Positions 23,307 through 37,604 are shown, numbered from the stretch's first letter. The stretch: 64,000 bases of DNA from Sipunculus nudus (GCA_026874595.1 CM049306.1:36286019-36350018), one strand, 5' to 3'. Notes: a model not told the origin generated them from the letters alone. Numbers and translations: made by a program.

Positions 23307-26300
23307 CTGTTGGTTATGTTTTCTTATTCCTTGCCAACATTATTGTTAATTGTACTGATATGAAGTGAACATTTGTAAGAATGGAGAATAACTGGTGTTT
23401 TCTAATCCTTTTTGTTTTTTTTTTAAATAAAATGTCTACACTAAATAAATTCAATATTAAATCACCTTAGAAAGAATCCTATATAAAAACAAAGAGCTCA
23501 GGAAAATGATCACTAAGCAAACATGCAGGTATACCAAATGTAACCAATTAAACAATGAACTGAGAAAGATTATAATTGACCAAAACCCTGCTGTTCTTTT
23601 AACCCCCTTTGTCATTTACTAACAAAAGCAGCAATTCTGGCTCGCTGCAAGAACAGATCGCTTGCGTTAAGTCCAATAAAATCCATTTTCTATGTCTATA
23701 AGCTCAGTGACTGGGTAGACCGCTCAGTTAAAAGAGCAAGGGACATCACATGACTGAGGGCAATGGGAACGATTTGTTCCAACCACAAGGGGTGTCATTA
23801 CTCGGTGGAGTACCCCTTCAGAATTCACTGTCCATGGTGACATTCAATGGGTAACCAGCTAGGCCGACGCTACAGCTCAGCACCACGGTTGTCATTAGTT
23901 AATATGATTATTATTCCGACTGAATGTGCAGGACAGTTCCATCCAGATTTTCCTGTCTGTTCAAGGTGTGAAGAGTGTGAGAGTTGCCAACTTGTTATCC
24001 CAGCTCAAGTGCTTAGCGTAACGTATTAGTGGTTTCTCCATGAAACGTGACCACAGGTTCTGAAATAATTGAATCAGTTAAGAATAGTAAATGGACACTG
24101 GGTTCTGTCAGTCTGTATGCAAGCTCCATAAGCTCATACAGGAGGCTGGAAACCCAGCAGCGATGCCCCAGACGAAACCCAACCAAGATGCATGATCGGA
24201 TGAATCAATTCTAATTCTTGTATTATGGTTACTGTAATAACGGTACAATTTGACGGTGTTGCCTTTCGGGTTTACAAGAACACTATCAGCAGGGGTGGCC
24301 AGGGGCAGGCCCATTAAAGTGAAGGGGCAACAATACCCTTTCAGCTGTCATTAAGTTTGTCAACACACAGACAGTGGTCTCCTTGTGCTGAGATACCTGC
24401 TCGCCTGATTAATGGCAGGGTTGTGGTCCACATCACTCCAGACTCCCGACCCTGGCCACTAGCCTATCTGTCAGTCAACTTGTTAATGCTACCCAACTCA
24501 GCACTTTTCTTAACGGTCTTTTTTCTTCTCAAATCCAATACTACAACACAAATACTATTTGCTTACAGGAAATTCAAATTAATTTATTGGTCATCAATCC
24601 TCCTGTTAATTAAAATACATATTATTCAATAACAATCTATATATAGTTATAATATTCAGACTTATGAAACTGACTTTTTTTTAATTTCTATCACTACTTT
24701 ATTACTACTACTGGTTTCTTCTGGTACAACAACTTGCACTGCTGTTATCTACATCTTTTATAGGATTAGAGAATATGATGGTTATGTTGATAAACCACAA
24801 CTTTTTGATTGATATGCAAGCAACTGACCTCAAAATTAATAAAATAATTTTAATAAAATCATCAGTGGTAACTTTTAATAACTTTCTTTCACACAATAAA
24901 GAGACTGTTAAGCATAACATATCCCTTGATTTTCTCACTTTCTTTCAGTCTTTCCTTATAAATATTTCTACAACTTTCCTTGTAATCATCACTGCACTAC
25001 AACAAGCAGACCCATAGAGGAGTGACCCTAAAAAAATATTCAATTTCTCAATGCAAGTTCTTTAAGATATTTATCATATTTTGGTGTTGAAAATAATAAC
25101 AAACATGCCTCACCGTACCTGGCTCTCATTACTACAGAAAGTTACCGCCAACACATCAAAGGTGAGACAACTTTGTCGGTTGAGACATCAGATATTGCTG
25201 TACCTTGGCCTCTGTATATTTATAAAGACAACCACATATCTAAAGCAGCGGTGAATCCCACTTTTATCCTGAATATATTAACTGAGGTCAAACGTATTAA
25301 TTAACCAGCTCATTAAAATATATTTAGCTTGCACTGACCCCTGAGAGGAGCAGCTTATTTAGTATTCAGAAAACAGCAAGTCTTATGCAAATCATGCACT
25401 GATTAAACCCAGGCAGTGGCTTTTTTGTTTTGTTTAAAGGTGGGAGTTTAGCATATAACAGTAGAAACCCCAGTTATGTATCCTTGTTTGTTTGACTGTT
25501 TTGGCAGAGACAAATGGCACACGCCTGCTGTTAACACAGGGTCTGTACATAATATGATGCAACAGGCCGGCAATTAACTCCCCGAACCTGCACTATAGCG
25601 GCCAGTACAGGGTGCTCCGGATAACTGCTTTTGATTATTACATTACAATGAGCAAACATGCTGAAAGCAACTTAATGCATCACACATCACACATATTGTA
25701 TTTTGTTACTTGGCGTTTTGTCACTTAATTTCTCATGGGGTGCCAAGACACTTTTGTTTTCTTTACAGAGCTGGGGGGAGTCTCAGTGGGGTGCCACTTT
25801 CACCCTCCCCTGATTATTTTAGAGATTAAAGAGGGTTCACTTTGATTATATTATTATAAAACTAGTTTGCTGAGCACTGACCCTGAAGAATTAATGATCA
25901 TCTACAAAATCTTATTTTTATATAGAGCCAAAGAGTTCTCAATCCTGCATATTGGTTTTTAAGGAAACTTGGTATAATTTCATAATGTAACTTAAAATAA
26001 CTATTATAAGTAACTATTAATATTATGTGATAGAATAACTGATTTCTATCATATTAACAAATACATGCTAATTGAAAAACATGTACTATTAGTGAACCCT
26101 ATTATGCTGAAATTGTATCAAACACTTTTTGAGTGAAGGCCTTGTGAGCTATTGGTTCCTGAAAAAGAAGTCCAATTAAATTATTTAATTGTTCAACTTG
26201 CTTATTTAACTGCTTTACTGTCAGATCCTTTGACACAATGGTTATGCATATGCATTGTTGTTAAATATCATAGTTCAGCTAATACAAGCATAAAATATAA

Positions 26301-27139
26301 TGTACAATATACAATATATAATGAAAGGAACTATATCTAACATTCTTAACATCTGCATGTATTGTCTTTTGTGGCTTAACAATAAACAACATCTGAAGTA
26401 ATCAATAAATATTTGTAAAATCAAAAGTTTTTAGGTTCTTTTATGTTTGATAAATCTGGTAAAACCACTCTGATATATGAAGTGTGGTATATATAGATAT
26501 ATATACTTCTGTATAGGAAAAAGTGACACGATGATGAAAAGTCATCAAGTAAGAAAAAGGAGGAAGAAGGAAGAAGTCAATAAAAAGTTGCAGGATAAAA
26601 GCCCCAGGAAATTAAGCCACAAGTAAATCTGAGTATAAAAGTAAGTAAAAAATTCAAAATTTAAACTATCTATATAAAATTCTCAGGCATAGCATATACA
26701 TTTGACTAAACAAGCTTGATTATATTTTAATGCGCTACAAAGGGTTTTACAGGATAACATATAATTAATTTTGAGAATTGTACATGCTTAGCTTAACTAA
26801 CTGCAGTATTTTTTTTATTTAATCATACGTACCCATGAACAATGCAGTTTTAAAAAGATGCCAGAAAACAATTATCAATATAAACTATCACCATATGGTT
26901 CTTAAAACTCATGTGATAAATCACAATTCTTCACCTCAAATTAATGGAAGGACCCATTTCCTTCTTATAACCAGTATGTCATGTTCTGCAAAAATTTATG
27001 CAAATCATTCTGTCAACCACCTGCGATGGGGTTTTTTATGAGGTATAAACGTACTTTAACAGTGCATCATTGGAATTTCTTAGTATTTAAAAATCCTAAC
27101 ATTCACTTTTGCTTGATATTTTGAAAGGGAACACAATTA

Positions 27140-27440
27140 AAATTTTTTCTAAAGGATCCGTCCATGGCCTATTGGTGCCACTCTCTACTGAATTAGGATC
27201 AAAGTAACTATATCATAAGAATGATAATCTATTATTAAGCCTTCTGGATTTCAGGTTTTATAACTGCACCGGGCAAGGAAGTACCCAGGAGTCATAATCT
27301 GCATGTGAATAAGACATTATAGAGCGAATCCCTGAGGTTTTACAGACTTCACCATTTTGTCATTGAATCACTCGCAGGATTCCAACAGGGGACTTTCAGC
27401 TCGTCAGTCTAACACCTGAACCTCCAGGCCATGCCCTATC
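27140..27440 (-). mobile_element. tRNA-derived SINE, copy 2 of a two-copy family
   Basis: The minus-strand head includes GGCCTGGAGGTTCAGGTGTT (A box, about 27430-27411) and GTTGGAATCC (B box, about 27375-27384), with a body matching the copy at 22640-22960. This is the clearest tRNA-like head in the window. Confidence 0.68.
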
Positions 27441-30400
27441 CCTAGGTGTATATACCTTTACTGTATATGTTAACTATGTTCCACCTTATCTTTAGATAAG
27501 TTACAGTAAATTAAGTGGTCACTTTAATGGTCATACAGATCTTTACTGGATTTAACTCTCATCAAATATGTTAGATATAGGTTGTGAATTATGAGAAATT
27601 ACTACAAATTAGCCTAGGGACCAATTAAAAAAATATTCCTAATGAAAAAACATCAAAAGTCAGGTGCTCTGACAGGTATGGTAAAATTGTTAATGATCTC
27701 GAAAGCCTTTTTTATAGTGTTCTTAAAATTTTGTTTTCATATGAGAATATGAATGAATTTGCAAACATGGGAATTTATGGACCTTTTAGAAAGATAATAC
27801 ACAAATAACATGGAGAGATATAGTATACTGCATGTTTTGGAAAAAGTATTGGAATGTATATATGGGAAATTGGAAATGAAAGTTGATTTGTTTCAATAAA
27901 AATTACTTTAAATCTGACAGTTTGTCTTGAGAACTTTAAGGCTGTAATTTTCTGTAATATTTCCATGAAAAAAAAAACTGATTCCTTAACCAAGTGTCAT
28001 TTACTGAATGTACAAAACCATCTTGATTCAACAATGATCAACAACTGTCTGAAGTATAGCAAATTCCTGGCACAAAGGCTATTGGAAAAATAACTTTTCT
28101 CTGTAATATACTGTAATATACTGGCACAAATACTGAAGGAATATCAACCTTCCCTGACATGTATAAATTAGATAATGTCAATTTAAGTTTTCTGTCATTT
28201 GTATTCTTGGACAGAATTTTTAACAAAATGTACTTCTTTTTTTTAATTTAGAAATAATTTATTCTTTGTATATGTGATTTTTCAGATAAAGTGGCTCTGT
28301 GAGATATGCAGACAGTGGCTTATGTACATGGTTGTCAGTGGAGCCAAATTAGGAAGAAGTCTGGTTGGCACCAGAACAGTAGTAGTCTCCCTGGGGGCCT
28401 AAACTGGCTACAGACACCTGCTGCAAGCGCTGCTTTGTATGGAGGACAGGCGAGGTAGTATACACCTCCAGACAAGGATATCTCACTCTCCGTTCATTTT
28501 AATCACCACTATGATCGCTCGATTCCCTTGAATGGGGTGTTTTGTTTTCACTGACAATCCTGTCCTATATCTGTCCGATTTGTGAGACCCATCTATAACA
28601 ATTACACCCAGGGTTCCGACACATGAGGTAGATTACCGAGGGGTGACAGACCTCCCCCCCTGGCCTAGGGCAGAATATTAACACACAATATAGGGGGCTG
28701 GGGCCACCCCACGATCTGATAACAGCTCATAATATGAAGTTTGATACCCCATGGCACCAAGCAACAGTCAACCCCATTTAGTCTTGTTTACCTATATTAA
28801 AGCCATAATCTGCCACCCGGACCTCTTCATGGAAGACTTAATTTTGAAAACAAGCAATCTCTGATCTGATCGTTAACTGATCCTGGTGGCACGCTTGCTC
28901 AGAAAGCCAGTCTTCCTGTTTACCGAGAGACACCTGTCGTTTTATCTCAGTAGTGAACAATGCGGCACTTAATTCCAATTTACACACTCTCTGAAGATCT
29001 CACAACAGTGTGTTGATGTTATCCAGATTTTCTTCCAAAGTAATTAGGCCTGATAACTTTTCAGATTAAGTTTGACTATAGTGAAAGAACATACTTTTTT
29101 CCTTGTGCTACTTCATGGACTTCGACCTCGACACATTCTCAATTAACTTGGACATTTATTCTGCTTGAAGCTTAAGCTATCTATATACATGCAGTAGGTA
29201 TAATTTACCAAAGGAGCAGTATACATTTTATCTTCAATATACCTGTCTGATAAGCATATTTTTTCAACTGAATGAACCACCACCAGGACTCCTACAAGTC
29301 TCCATATGACATATTAGCATTTTATAGGAACAGCTGACTAAAAAGAATAGGAGTCTGTAGGTATTATCAGCCAAAATATTAGAAATATATCGCAGTTATC
29401 ACTGCACAATGATGGTTAACATGGTAACTTACCAAGATCATCTGTTCTCTAAATAGCTTCTGAAGTTATGTTAAATTAGTTAACATGGCTGTACCTGCAG
29501 GACTGCATCACTTAAACACACTGTTCTGCAAACGACCTGAATGTTTTCAAGAACAATAGGTATTTACATCTTATTTATTCAGTAATAATAGTTGTATCAG
29601 AAACACAAGTGTGTAATAAAAAATAAAGCAAAATGTAGGAAATTAGTCTAAATACTGGAAAATATATGAAATTATAGGAGCCACCTTTTTTCATAGGAAA
29701 AGTTAAGAAAATATAGGGAATTTTTGGAGTCCGTGGGATTCTTGCACTAGAGTTGAGAATGCAGAGAGAATTGCAACTGAGTGAAAGGTTGATAATATCA
29801 TTTGCCACAAATGGAAACAAGCTGGGAGATAGGTATATGATAATAATACATATATATTTACTGTTTAAAGAGATTAAGGTTGTGATATCTGAATCAGTGA
29901 ATGGTTATGAATCTGTTAATAAGAATATCTGATATATTTATGTCTCTTATTTCAAACTATGCTACAACACTTTATTAGACATGTAATACACGTGATTCAA
30001 ACAACAACACACAAAAAAAAAGGATAAGTGGTAAATAAGAAATATGAATATAAAGTTTTTTAAATCAATACCATGGCTATGTATAAAATTTCCCATGATC
30101 AAACAATAAAACTTCAGTAAAGATATGACCCATTTCTAGTCATCTCTTTTCCATCTCCATTTTCCATCAAAAAGAAATAACTTCAGGTCATTTCTGATGA
30201 TATAAAGTTTGCAGAAGAACACCTGGAGTGCTTCTCAGGTCACCCTCCAGAGGGCTCTATCCGTCAAGATTGACCGAACTGGTCAGCTTGACCCCACAAC
30301 CTGGAGGTCATCATTAACTGATAAGCAGTCCCCTGCAGTGTACATCACCAGGGCAACCCATTACTCAATTTTTCTACTGAGTGATCAGTAAACTTGGCTA

Positions 30401-31019
30401 GTAAATTTCTCCATAGAAAACCCTTACAAATGATTGAATTTCCATTGTTCTCACTATTTGGACTGGGTCTGTAGGCTCTTTATTACAGCCTAAAGCCCTA
30501 AATATGTTTTTATCATTTATCAATTGGTTCCTCAGCTTTTTTGGTATTTATCAGGAAACCTATACATCAGGAAACACAGGCAAGTTTTTTAAATATTCAT
30601 GAAATTTTAACTGTATCGAAATTCAATTATATGATACATGAGTGATCTATTCACTATCCTCTCATCTCTCAGGTATTATATGTGGTCAAATGGTCATCAA
30701 AGCCTCATAGTGCAACCTGATACTGACAATTAATTCAATGAAGCCCCACAGACAGCACAGATCAGTGACCCTGTAAATAAAGATTAACATATACACTGGT
30801 CTATCTGAACCCAGTCCAACCACACCCCCATCTCTTGGCTCAACTTTAATGGCAGCCAGCTGATTTAAATTTAAATAATCAGTTAAACAAACATCTGGAG
30901 AAGTATGTAAGAGATAACAATGATCAGTAAACCCTTACTTATACTTAGTTTTCCTTTATACTGTGACTGGCTTTTTGTTCAGAACGGTTTTAAATTTTGT
31001 AATATTTACACAAGGTCAA

Positions 31020-31720
31020 TTTTACGCTACGCTCCCGAGGCAGCGGAAATCTTGCGCTTCTAAAGAAGCAACTGATTTTCATGCTGCCAGCTTTGACCGT
31101 TTATGATATATTTAGACACCAGATGGCGGTTCGTTGTCCGCTGAAATAAAAAGTGCGTATAATGTGACAAGCAGCCAATCAGGTGCCAATAAACAAATAC
31201 TCGACAGGCATCCTGGCTCCGCCTATTGCTGCGCTTCAAGTGCCGCTTGATGAGTTTCCGGTCAAATTTAAATTACTCCTGCATTCTCGCATCATCGACC
31301 AATTCGATTATGACATTATGACTGTGTTAGCGTAGCCATGTATCTGTTGTCTGCAGAACTGAAACAAGCCAGCGAGGTGTGCATGCAGCCATGGTTGTTA
31401 CGTTTCGTTTGAATTACAGCTCACAGGCCGAGCATCCTGTGTGCCCAAGGCCCTGAGCAGACCACGTCTCCGGCAATTCTCTCTGAGCCTGTGGCCTGTT
31501 CAGACGGTTACGCGGGGCGATGAGCTGTCACTCAAAACAAAATAAACATGATTGGCTCCGTGTATTCCTCGCTTGGCTTTGTCTTCCAGCACAAGGTCTC
31601 ATCTGATTGGACAAAAATACAGTGCTTCCCTCTGGTGTAGCAATTCAGGATACGAGGTCATAACAAACAGCGCCTTACGATATAGGTAGTAGCCCTATAG
31701 GTAAAGCGCTGTGTAAAGAG
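31020..31720. promoter_or_regulatory. GC/CpG-rich island with CCAAT boxes inside intron 1
   Basis: A sharply bounded block with many CG dinucleotides inside an AT-rich intron. It holds CCAATCA on the plus strand at about 31173-31179, and two more CCAAT boxes on the minus strand near 31549-31555 and 31604-31610. Such composition usually marks a promoter or enhancer. About 110 and 170 bases downstream of the minus-strand CCAAT boxes is an ATG (31435-31433) followed, after CTC GGC CT, by gtgagc. That is a possible tiny first exon, MLG plus a phase-2 end that would fit exon 2. The donor has a poor exon side (CCT), so I treat the exon as hypothetical and the island itself as the supported feature. 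Confidence 0.4.
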
Positions 31721-33400
31721 CGTAATTTTACGCAAAATTAACACCTTATATAATATGCCAAACATACCCAGATCATAATTCATATTTTATACACTCATCA
31801 ACTTACATCACCTCATTTACATTATCCAAGCCTGTTATTTCAAAAGTGGAAATGGTGAAGATTTATAAATACATGAAGGCCTAATAAAATATCTTTTTTT
31901 CTGTATTCCGTAATGATATATAATATCAGGCCTTTATATTAGCTACAAATAATCAACAAGAAGTTCTACTTTTTTGTTATTTCCATCTGACCGTTATAAT
32001 TTTTTAAAAGATTTTGCATGATTAAAATCTGCTATATTATAGTTATGGATATAATGGATATGAAGGAGGCAATTGTAAACATGGAATCCTTGCGTAATAC
32101 TAGAAAAATTTAAATTAGAAAAATTTTACACCTGCAAATATGAAGCCAACCACCATATATAGCCTCATGCCTTTCTACATCACACAACACACACATAGTA
32201 CCTTCCTTTGACTTAATATCACTGAGTTAATAATACATAGGTCACAGCTCATTAAAATTTAAATCAACAACTACATAAAACAAATAGGTCAGCATGTTTA
32301 ATTATTATATCATTATATTTATCAAGCCTTTTCTGACAGGGTTTCATAAATATCAGCACAGCACTTGAGCAGAAAACATTATGCATGCTAAGTTTTAACA
32401 TATTCCGAGACTTCTCCATGGCTATGGTTTGTTATCAATATATTAAATCTTCATACATCTACCAATTTGAAAATATACAGGACATCTGAGTACTCACAAA
32501 TATGCTAATTAATGGTAGGAATCAGTTGTAAAATTATATCTTTTGATTGATGGTCGATTTTTTATTATTTTATGTAATATCTATATTACTAGGAATTCTG
32601 CAGTATAGAATTTTACTTAAAATGGTCATGGTAATGGCCGCATTGTTATTGCGACACTAAGTGTCTTTGGCATTTCTGTGACAGAATAAGAATATTTTAT
32701 TGGGTTAATATGACTTCTTTGGATGTGCATACATCATCATTCATGATCAATAATGCAAAAATGCAATCAATTTAATAGATTATGAGAGAAAACGACCGAT
32801 TATCAATATTATCAATAACTGGCACACCACTAATTCTGATACACCTGATCTGACATTTCTAAAGGAGTAAATAAAAGTTCAAGAAAAATAATAAGAAAGA
32901 AAGCGTAAATTTGATACAAAATACCAGTTGTATATGTTCTCTTACAATGCATTCATGTTGTTTGCAGATAGCTGAAACTTGCTTGAAGTATTGTGATGCT
33001 TTGGGTGCAGTGGGTGTAATGATGCATATAGTTTTTCACTCAACAAAATACGTCATTGGTCAAAGTGAAAGAATAGGACAAAGCATACATATCATTTTCA
33101 CAAAATGGCCATTTATTTACAAGGGAACTGGATCTCAAACCACGTGCAGAAGTTGATCTTTAGAGGGGAAGTGCAAATAATCATGAGTATAAACAATATG
33201 CACAGTATTAAAAGGTGATTTTTTAAATGCAAAAATACTTTTTTTAGGAGGATGTGTGAGCACATCAGACAGACACAAGACAAAAAAGTTAATACAGACA
33301 AGACTTCAATACGTTATTTAAGTTATTCTTTACTGTTCTTTCACTTTCCTTATTCAGTGTCTCACACCACGCCCTGTCCCTGTCTAGTCGTGAACTAACT

Positions 33401-33909
33401 CAGGGTTCCAGCAGCCAACTCTGAGGAAAAAAAATTCCCTGACTTTAAGTTGGTTTTCGAGGATAAATTATCATGCAAAGTTTGAATTAAGTCTCAAACA
33501 TGTCATTTTACAGCCAGCCTAATGCAAAACTTTATTGCAAAAATTTAAGGAACACAAGAATCATACATCTAATCCGGCCTTTTTTAAATTACTGCTCAGA
33601 AAAAGAATTGGTCCATCATTAATTGTTGATGTTATATGTTGTGTATCCATACTCTTCATCATTAACATTAGATTTTTATACAAAAACTACAAGGGAACAA
33701 GATAAATCTGCAAACACACCAAATTTTTATAAGAGATGTAAAACTCTTTCAACCTGATTACTATCTGTGATCACCATAGCCATTAAAATTTTTTTCCGAC
33801 ATTTCCCTGTCTTCCCAAAATATCATAGAATTCTCTGACTTTTTATGAAATTCCCTGACTTTTCCCTGACCTTGAAAAAATAATTTTTCCCGAACTGCTG
33901 GCAACCCTG
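33401..33909. mobile_element. hAT-like MITE
   Basis: A 509-bp stretch begins CAGGGTTCCAGCAG and ends CTGCTGGCAACCCTG, inverted termini of the CAGGGTTGCC type found on many hAT elements. Internally it has TTCCCTGACTTT-type repeats near both ends (about 33433-33445 and 33850-33870). No convincing 8-bp target duplication remains and there is no transposase frame. Confidence 0.6.
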
Positions 33910-33966
33910 TATCTGTACTTCCTACGAGTTGTACAAAATTTCATGTACTGTACATATGATTTTATA

Positions 33967-34030
33967 TACTGTGGTTGCTTCTAGTTCACGAGGGTTTCAA
34001 ATTTGCGAAGTTTGCGAAAGGGAAAATAAA
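33967..34030. mobile_element. Partial copy of CTGTGGTTGCTTC palindromic repeat family
   Basis: TACTGTGGTTGCTTC followed by CACGAGGGTTTCAAATTTGCG, matching the elements at 41692-41841, 50009-50115 and 50305-50457. Only one end is present. Confidence 0.5.
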
Positions 34031-35532
34031 TCTTTCATAAATATGGCACCTGATCTACACAGGTGAACTGCCACTTACACTATGACCTTATTTGGCATCT
34101 TATGTAACATATGTCAGTGTCAATATAAATACATTTTATGTTAAATGTAAATCAAAGACTGATATATAAATAGTATAACTTGTGTATATCTGCCTCTGTT
34201 ATAGAAGATTTTTACTCTTATTCAAGATTTCCTTAGGTCCTCGTAAAATTGTTAAGTTTTTGTGTGAATATTAGGTAATTGATATAGAAATGTTATGTAA
34301 ACTATGTAATAAATGTAAGGTGAGTTCATGAATATTTTACCAACCAAAGTATATGTGTGTCAATAACATATCAATTTAATGGATTGTAATATTTAAAATT
34401 AAATTTGTATGGGGTATCTCAGCATGTCTTCATTATTAAATACAGTAAACTGCCATTGCATATCAGCCCCATCTTGTGTTTATTTAATGAAACATATGAA
34501 GTTTGAGTAAAGCATTAAAACTAGATAATTCCTTTGTATTTTCTTATACATTTGAGTGGATAGCCAATGAAAATACCTAACATTTCACTGCACTGAGCTG
34601 AAATATGATTAAAGTTAATGTTTATTGGAAAATATAGATATCTTGTTCAAAGGTGCCCTAATTTAAAACTTGACAAATATACTCATGAATGGAATATTTG
34701 AATAAACCTGTAAAAAAAGTAATGTGTTCGTGCTTAACCCTTTTTCATGTACCTGCATCTAGCTTTTACTTGCCCTACATGAATCTTTACTTGTCCTACA
34801 AAAGTGACCATAGCCATGAACACAGTGTGTGTTCCACACAGTTGTGGTGCATGGTAGACATTTAAAATGTTAAAATAACTGTTAACAATATATAATAATT
34901 TTAATAATATATTCTTAAACTAGTATTTTACCAGATTTACTCCCAAAAAGAAAATGGCTAACTGCAAAATACATTTCTTAGGTTAAATGCCTTAACGATA
35001 AATGCTTTAACCACCAGGAAATGTTGTATGATTATATAATTAATACGTTTAATCATAAGTCCTTTGATTTTATCTTGCTTGAACTTCACATGTGCACTAA
35101 ATTGTTCACTCCTGAATCTACTGGTTATTAGATTATCAAGAGATGCTATAACAGACTAAGATAAAGTAAAAAAACAAATAATAAATAAATAAAATGTAAA
35201 ATATTTGCATATGGGGGTACAAGGTGCAGAGAACACTGCCACCACTGTAATGCATATTATTAATTAGATTTTCTAATCAGTTTTATTTTTGTAAATTCCA
35301 GGTTCTTTCTATTTGGTTACAACAGTTAAACAGCCCTGCCATGATAAGATCAAAGTTAACCCCAGCCCTTAAAATGATACATGATGTTGGCTCAAATTTC
35401 TGAAATTCAATCAATACTTGATCATAATCTGACATGGAAAGTGATAGAATTACTATATGCCAGATATATCATTCCACCATTCCTGATGATTATTGACCAC
35501 AGATAGCGTATATAAACTTCCTACTGCTATGT

Positions 35533-35533
35533 A

Positions 35534-35579
<46 letters not shown>

Positions 35580-35600
35580 TATATATGTATATAAATATAC
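35533..35600. repeat. AT/TA-rich array with interruptions
   Basis: TATATA repeats with a few C and G interruptions, about 68 bp. Confidence 0.9.
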
Positions 35601-35899
35601 ACCGGGTTCATACCAATCCTGAAATTTAAACCTGCACAATATTTTAAGAACCTAACTTGACTATTTTATACAGGTCTTCAATGTTAGGCTATATCTGCAC
35701 TTGGTTAGCATCTAAATCGGATTATGCTAATCCGGTTTACTTTAGTCTCGAAGTTGTACGCCTTGCAACCACACTGTGGTTAACTTCATAAAAGCCTAAA
35801 TCGGTTTATTTAATAAAACGTTAGTTTGTTGTCTGCACTTGTTTGTTAATCTGATATACTGTGCTACAAAATGACATATTAAACGGCAAGGATTACATT

Positions 35900-36480
35900 A
35901 GTCCAGAACTGAATGCTGAGGGGCCTTGTAAAAACACCCCGTCTGTCAGCGTCTAGCACAAAAGCGCTATACATTCCATTCTTCCAGCAATCAAATCAGG
36001 CTGGAAAGTTTGTCATGGCTAAACGCTCATATCACAGCACCACCAACGGTAAACTTCAGGTAAGAATTATGAAATGTAAAATGCTTTACCTTCTTACAGC
36101 AATATTATGCTTGTCTCTTAACCTTTCAAATAACCCCATGTATTGTGCATTGACAATGTAACCGCACATTTGAAAGATAAGCAGAATTGTGAACTTCACC
36201 TTCATGCACAGTTTATTAAGGGATTATTTGATATTTTATCGACAGACAGGCGTGATACCACTGTCAGAAGGTAACATTTACATTTACATGTTACATTTCA
36301 TAATTCTGACCCGAAGTTTACCGTTGGTAAGGCTGTGATTTGAGCGTTTAGCGGTGACAAACAGTCGAGCCTGATTTGACGGCTGGAAGAATGGAATGTG
36401 GCTCTTTGGTGCTTGATGCTGACGACAGGGGCTTTGGTGGCGGGGGATTTGTGAGGACCGTCATTGTTCAGTTCTGGACT
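35900..36480. mobile_element. Foldback element with ~180-bp inverted arms
   Basis: The segment 35900-36080 is matched in reverse complement by 36291-36480 over nearly its full length. Shared blocks include GTCCAGAACTGAA, CATTCCATTCTTCCAGC, AATCAGGCT, GGCTAAACGCTC and CCAACGGTAAACTTC. A spacer of about 210 bp separates the arms. Weaker inverted similarity extends outside (GACATATT near 35872 and 36490; GGTTTACTTT near 35739 and 36586), so the whole element may span about 35700-36620. No transposase frame is present. It is a long-TIR MITE or foldback element of unknown superfamily. Confidence 0.8.
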
Positions 36481-37604
36481 TGGAATATGTCAAATGGTAG
36501 CAAAACTGGCCTTGCACAGACTTGAAACAAGATTTGCCTATGCAAGCATCAGGAATTAATTCACTGTAACCGGACAAAAAGTAAACCACACTTTTACCTG
36601 GACTAAAGAAAACCAAACTACTGCAGACCACCTTTCAAGCTGACTAAGAAACATTTGCAGAGTAGTAGCCTAGTACGGACAGAGTAAACTTATCACTCCA
36701 GGTTATTTGCTAGGGCAGATATATAGACTTAGACTCTCTTGGATCTCAGATCTTGGGGAAGATCCTGTTCATACAAAGCTTCTGGTCATATATAGACACA
36801 AATACTAAGATTATCATCAGATGCTCGTTTTTGTAAATGCACATAAATATTTAATTACCCCGAATATATACTGAATTACATACGTTATGAATACTTTATA
36901 AATTAATGTGTCAAGTGGTTCAGAGCTTTTGCACTAAATTACGCAACCTCCCCCCCCCCCCCTTCCCCACCACCATGCAGTACAATATACAGGTTTGAAA
37001 AAACATATGCTTACACCGATGGACAATTAGCATACACAATAATAAATAAACAGACTCAGGTTTGTGATAAATGGACACAGGTTTGTGACATAAAATATAT
37101 ACGGTCCTCCTTGATGCCTATGTGTACTGAAGCATTCCTTAATAAGCTTGATGAAGAAAACAATCTGTGACATTATCAAGGGGGAGGATACTCTTCATCT
37201 TGTCATCAAAGTTATAAACAACTACTAATCCTCCTCAAAAGATCCAAGAAGCAGTCCATGTAACCGTGTGGTATATCTGTTAAACGGTCTCCGCGGGCTC
37301 ACTAATCGACAGCTGTTATGTTTATATCATTACCATAACTCATCATGTATTTATGATACAGTAATATTAGTTGCCTGCAGCATAAAAAAATACCATACTC
37401 TTAAAATGTGCATGTGTTTATGATATACACAAATTTATATACACTATATTTATTTCATAAGTGAGTATGTGAAACCTTGTTGGTAAAGTATTCAGATGGC
37501 ACTATATATAGTATACTATTACTTTATAACTGATCAAATTATAAAATTCCAGTTTATATTTGTAAAGTATATAAACATACTACAAATTATGTTTGTGTCT
37601 AGGA

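Larger units (their letters stand above)
18780..31019 (-). other. Part of intron 1, 3' section
   Basis: Intron DNA in the 1A transcript and upstream DNA for the 1B promoter. It contains two related SINE copies (22640-22960, 27140-27440), an AT array (21474-21496) and a CT tract (23284-23306). There is a short array of TGACCACTG-like units near 19490-19530. The open frames at 20635-20985 and elsewhere show no known domain. A CACGTG lies at 29989-29994. Confidence 0.7.

Noticed and set aside
23700-23830. tRNA-like GGGTAGACCGCTCAGTTAAAAG segment
   Set aside because: An A-box-like word without a matching B box at the right distance; no cloverleaf could be drawn.
35913-36161. 82-codon frame starting in the left arm of the foldback element
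   Set aside because: It runs through the arm and into the spacer; it is explained by the repeat, and no transposase motif is present.
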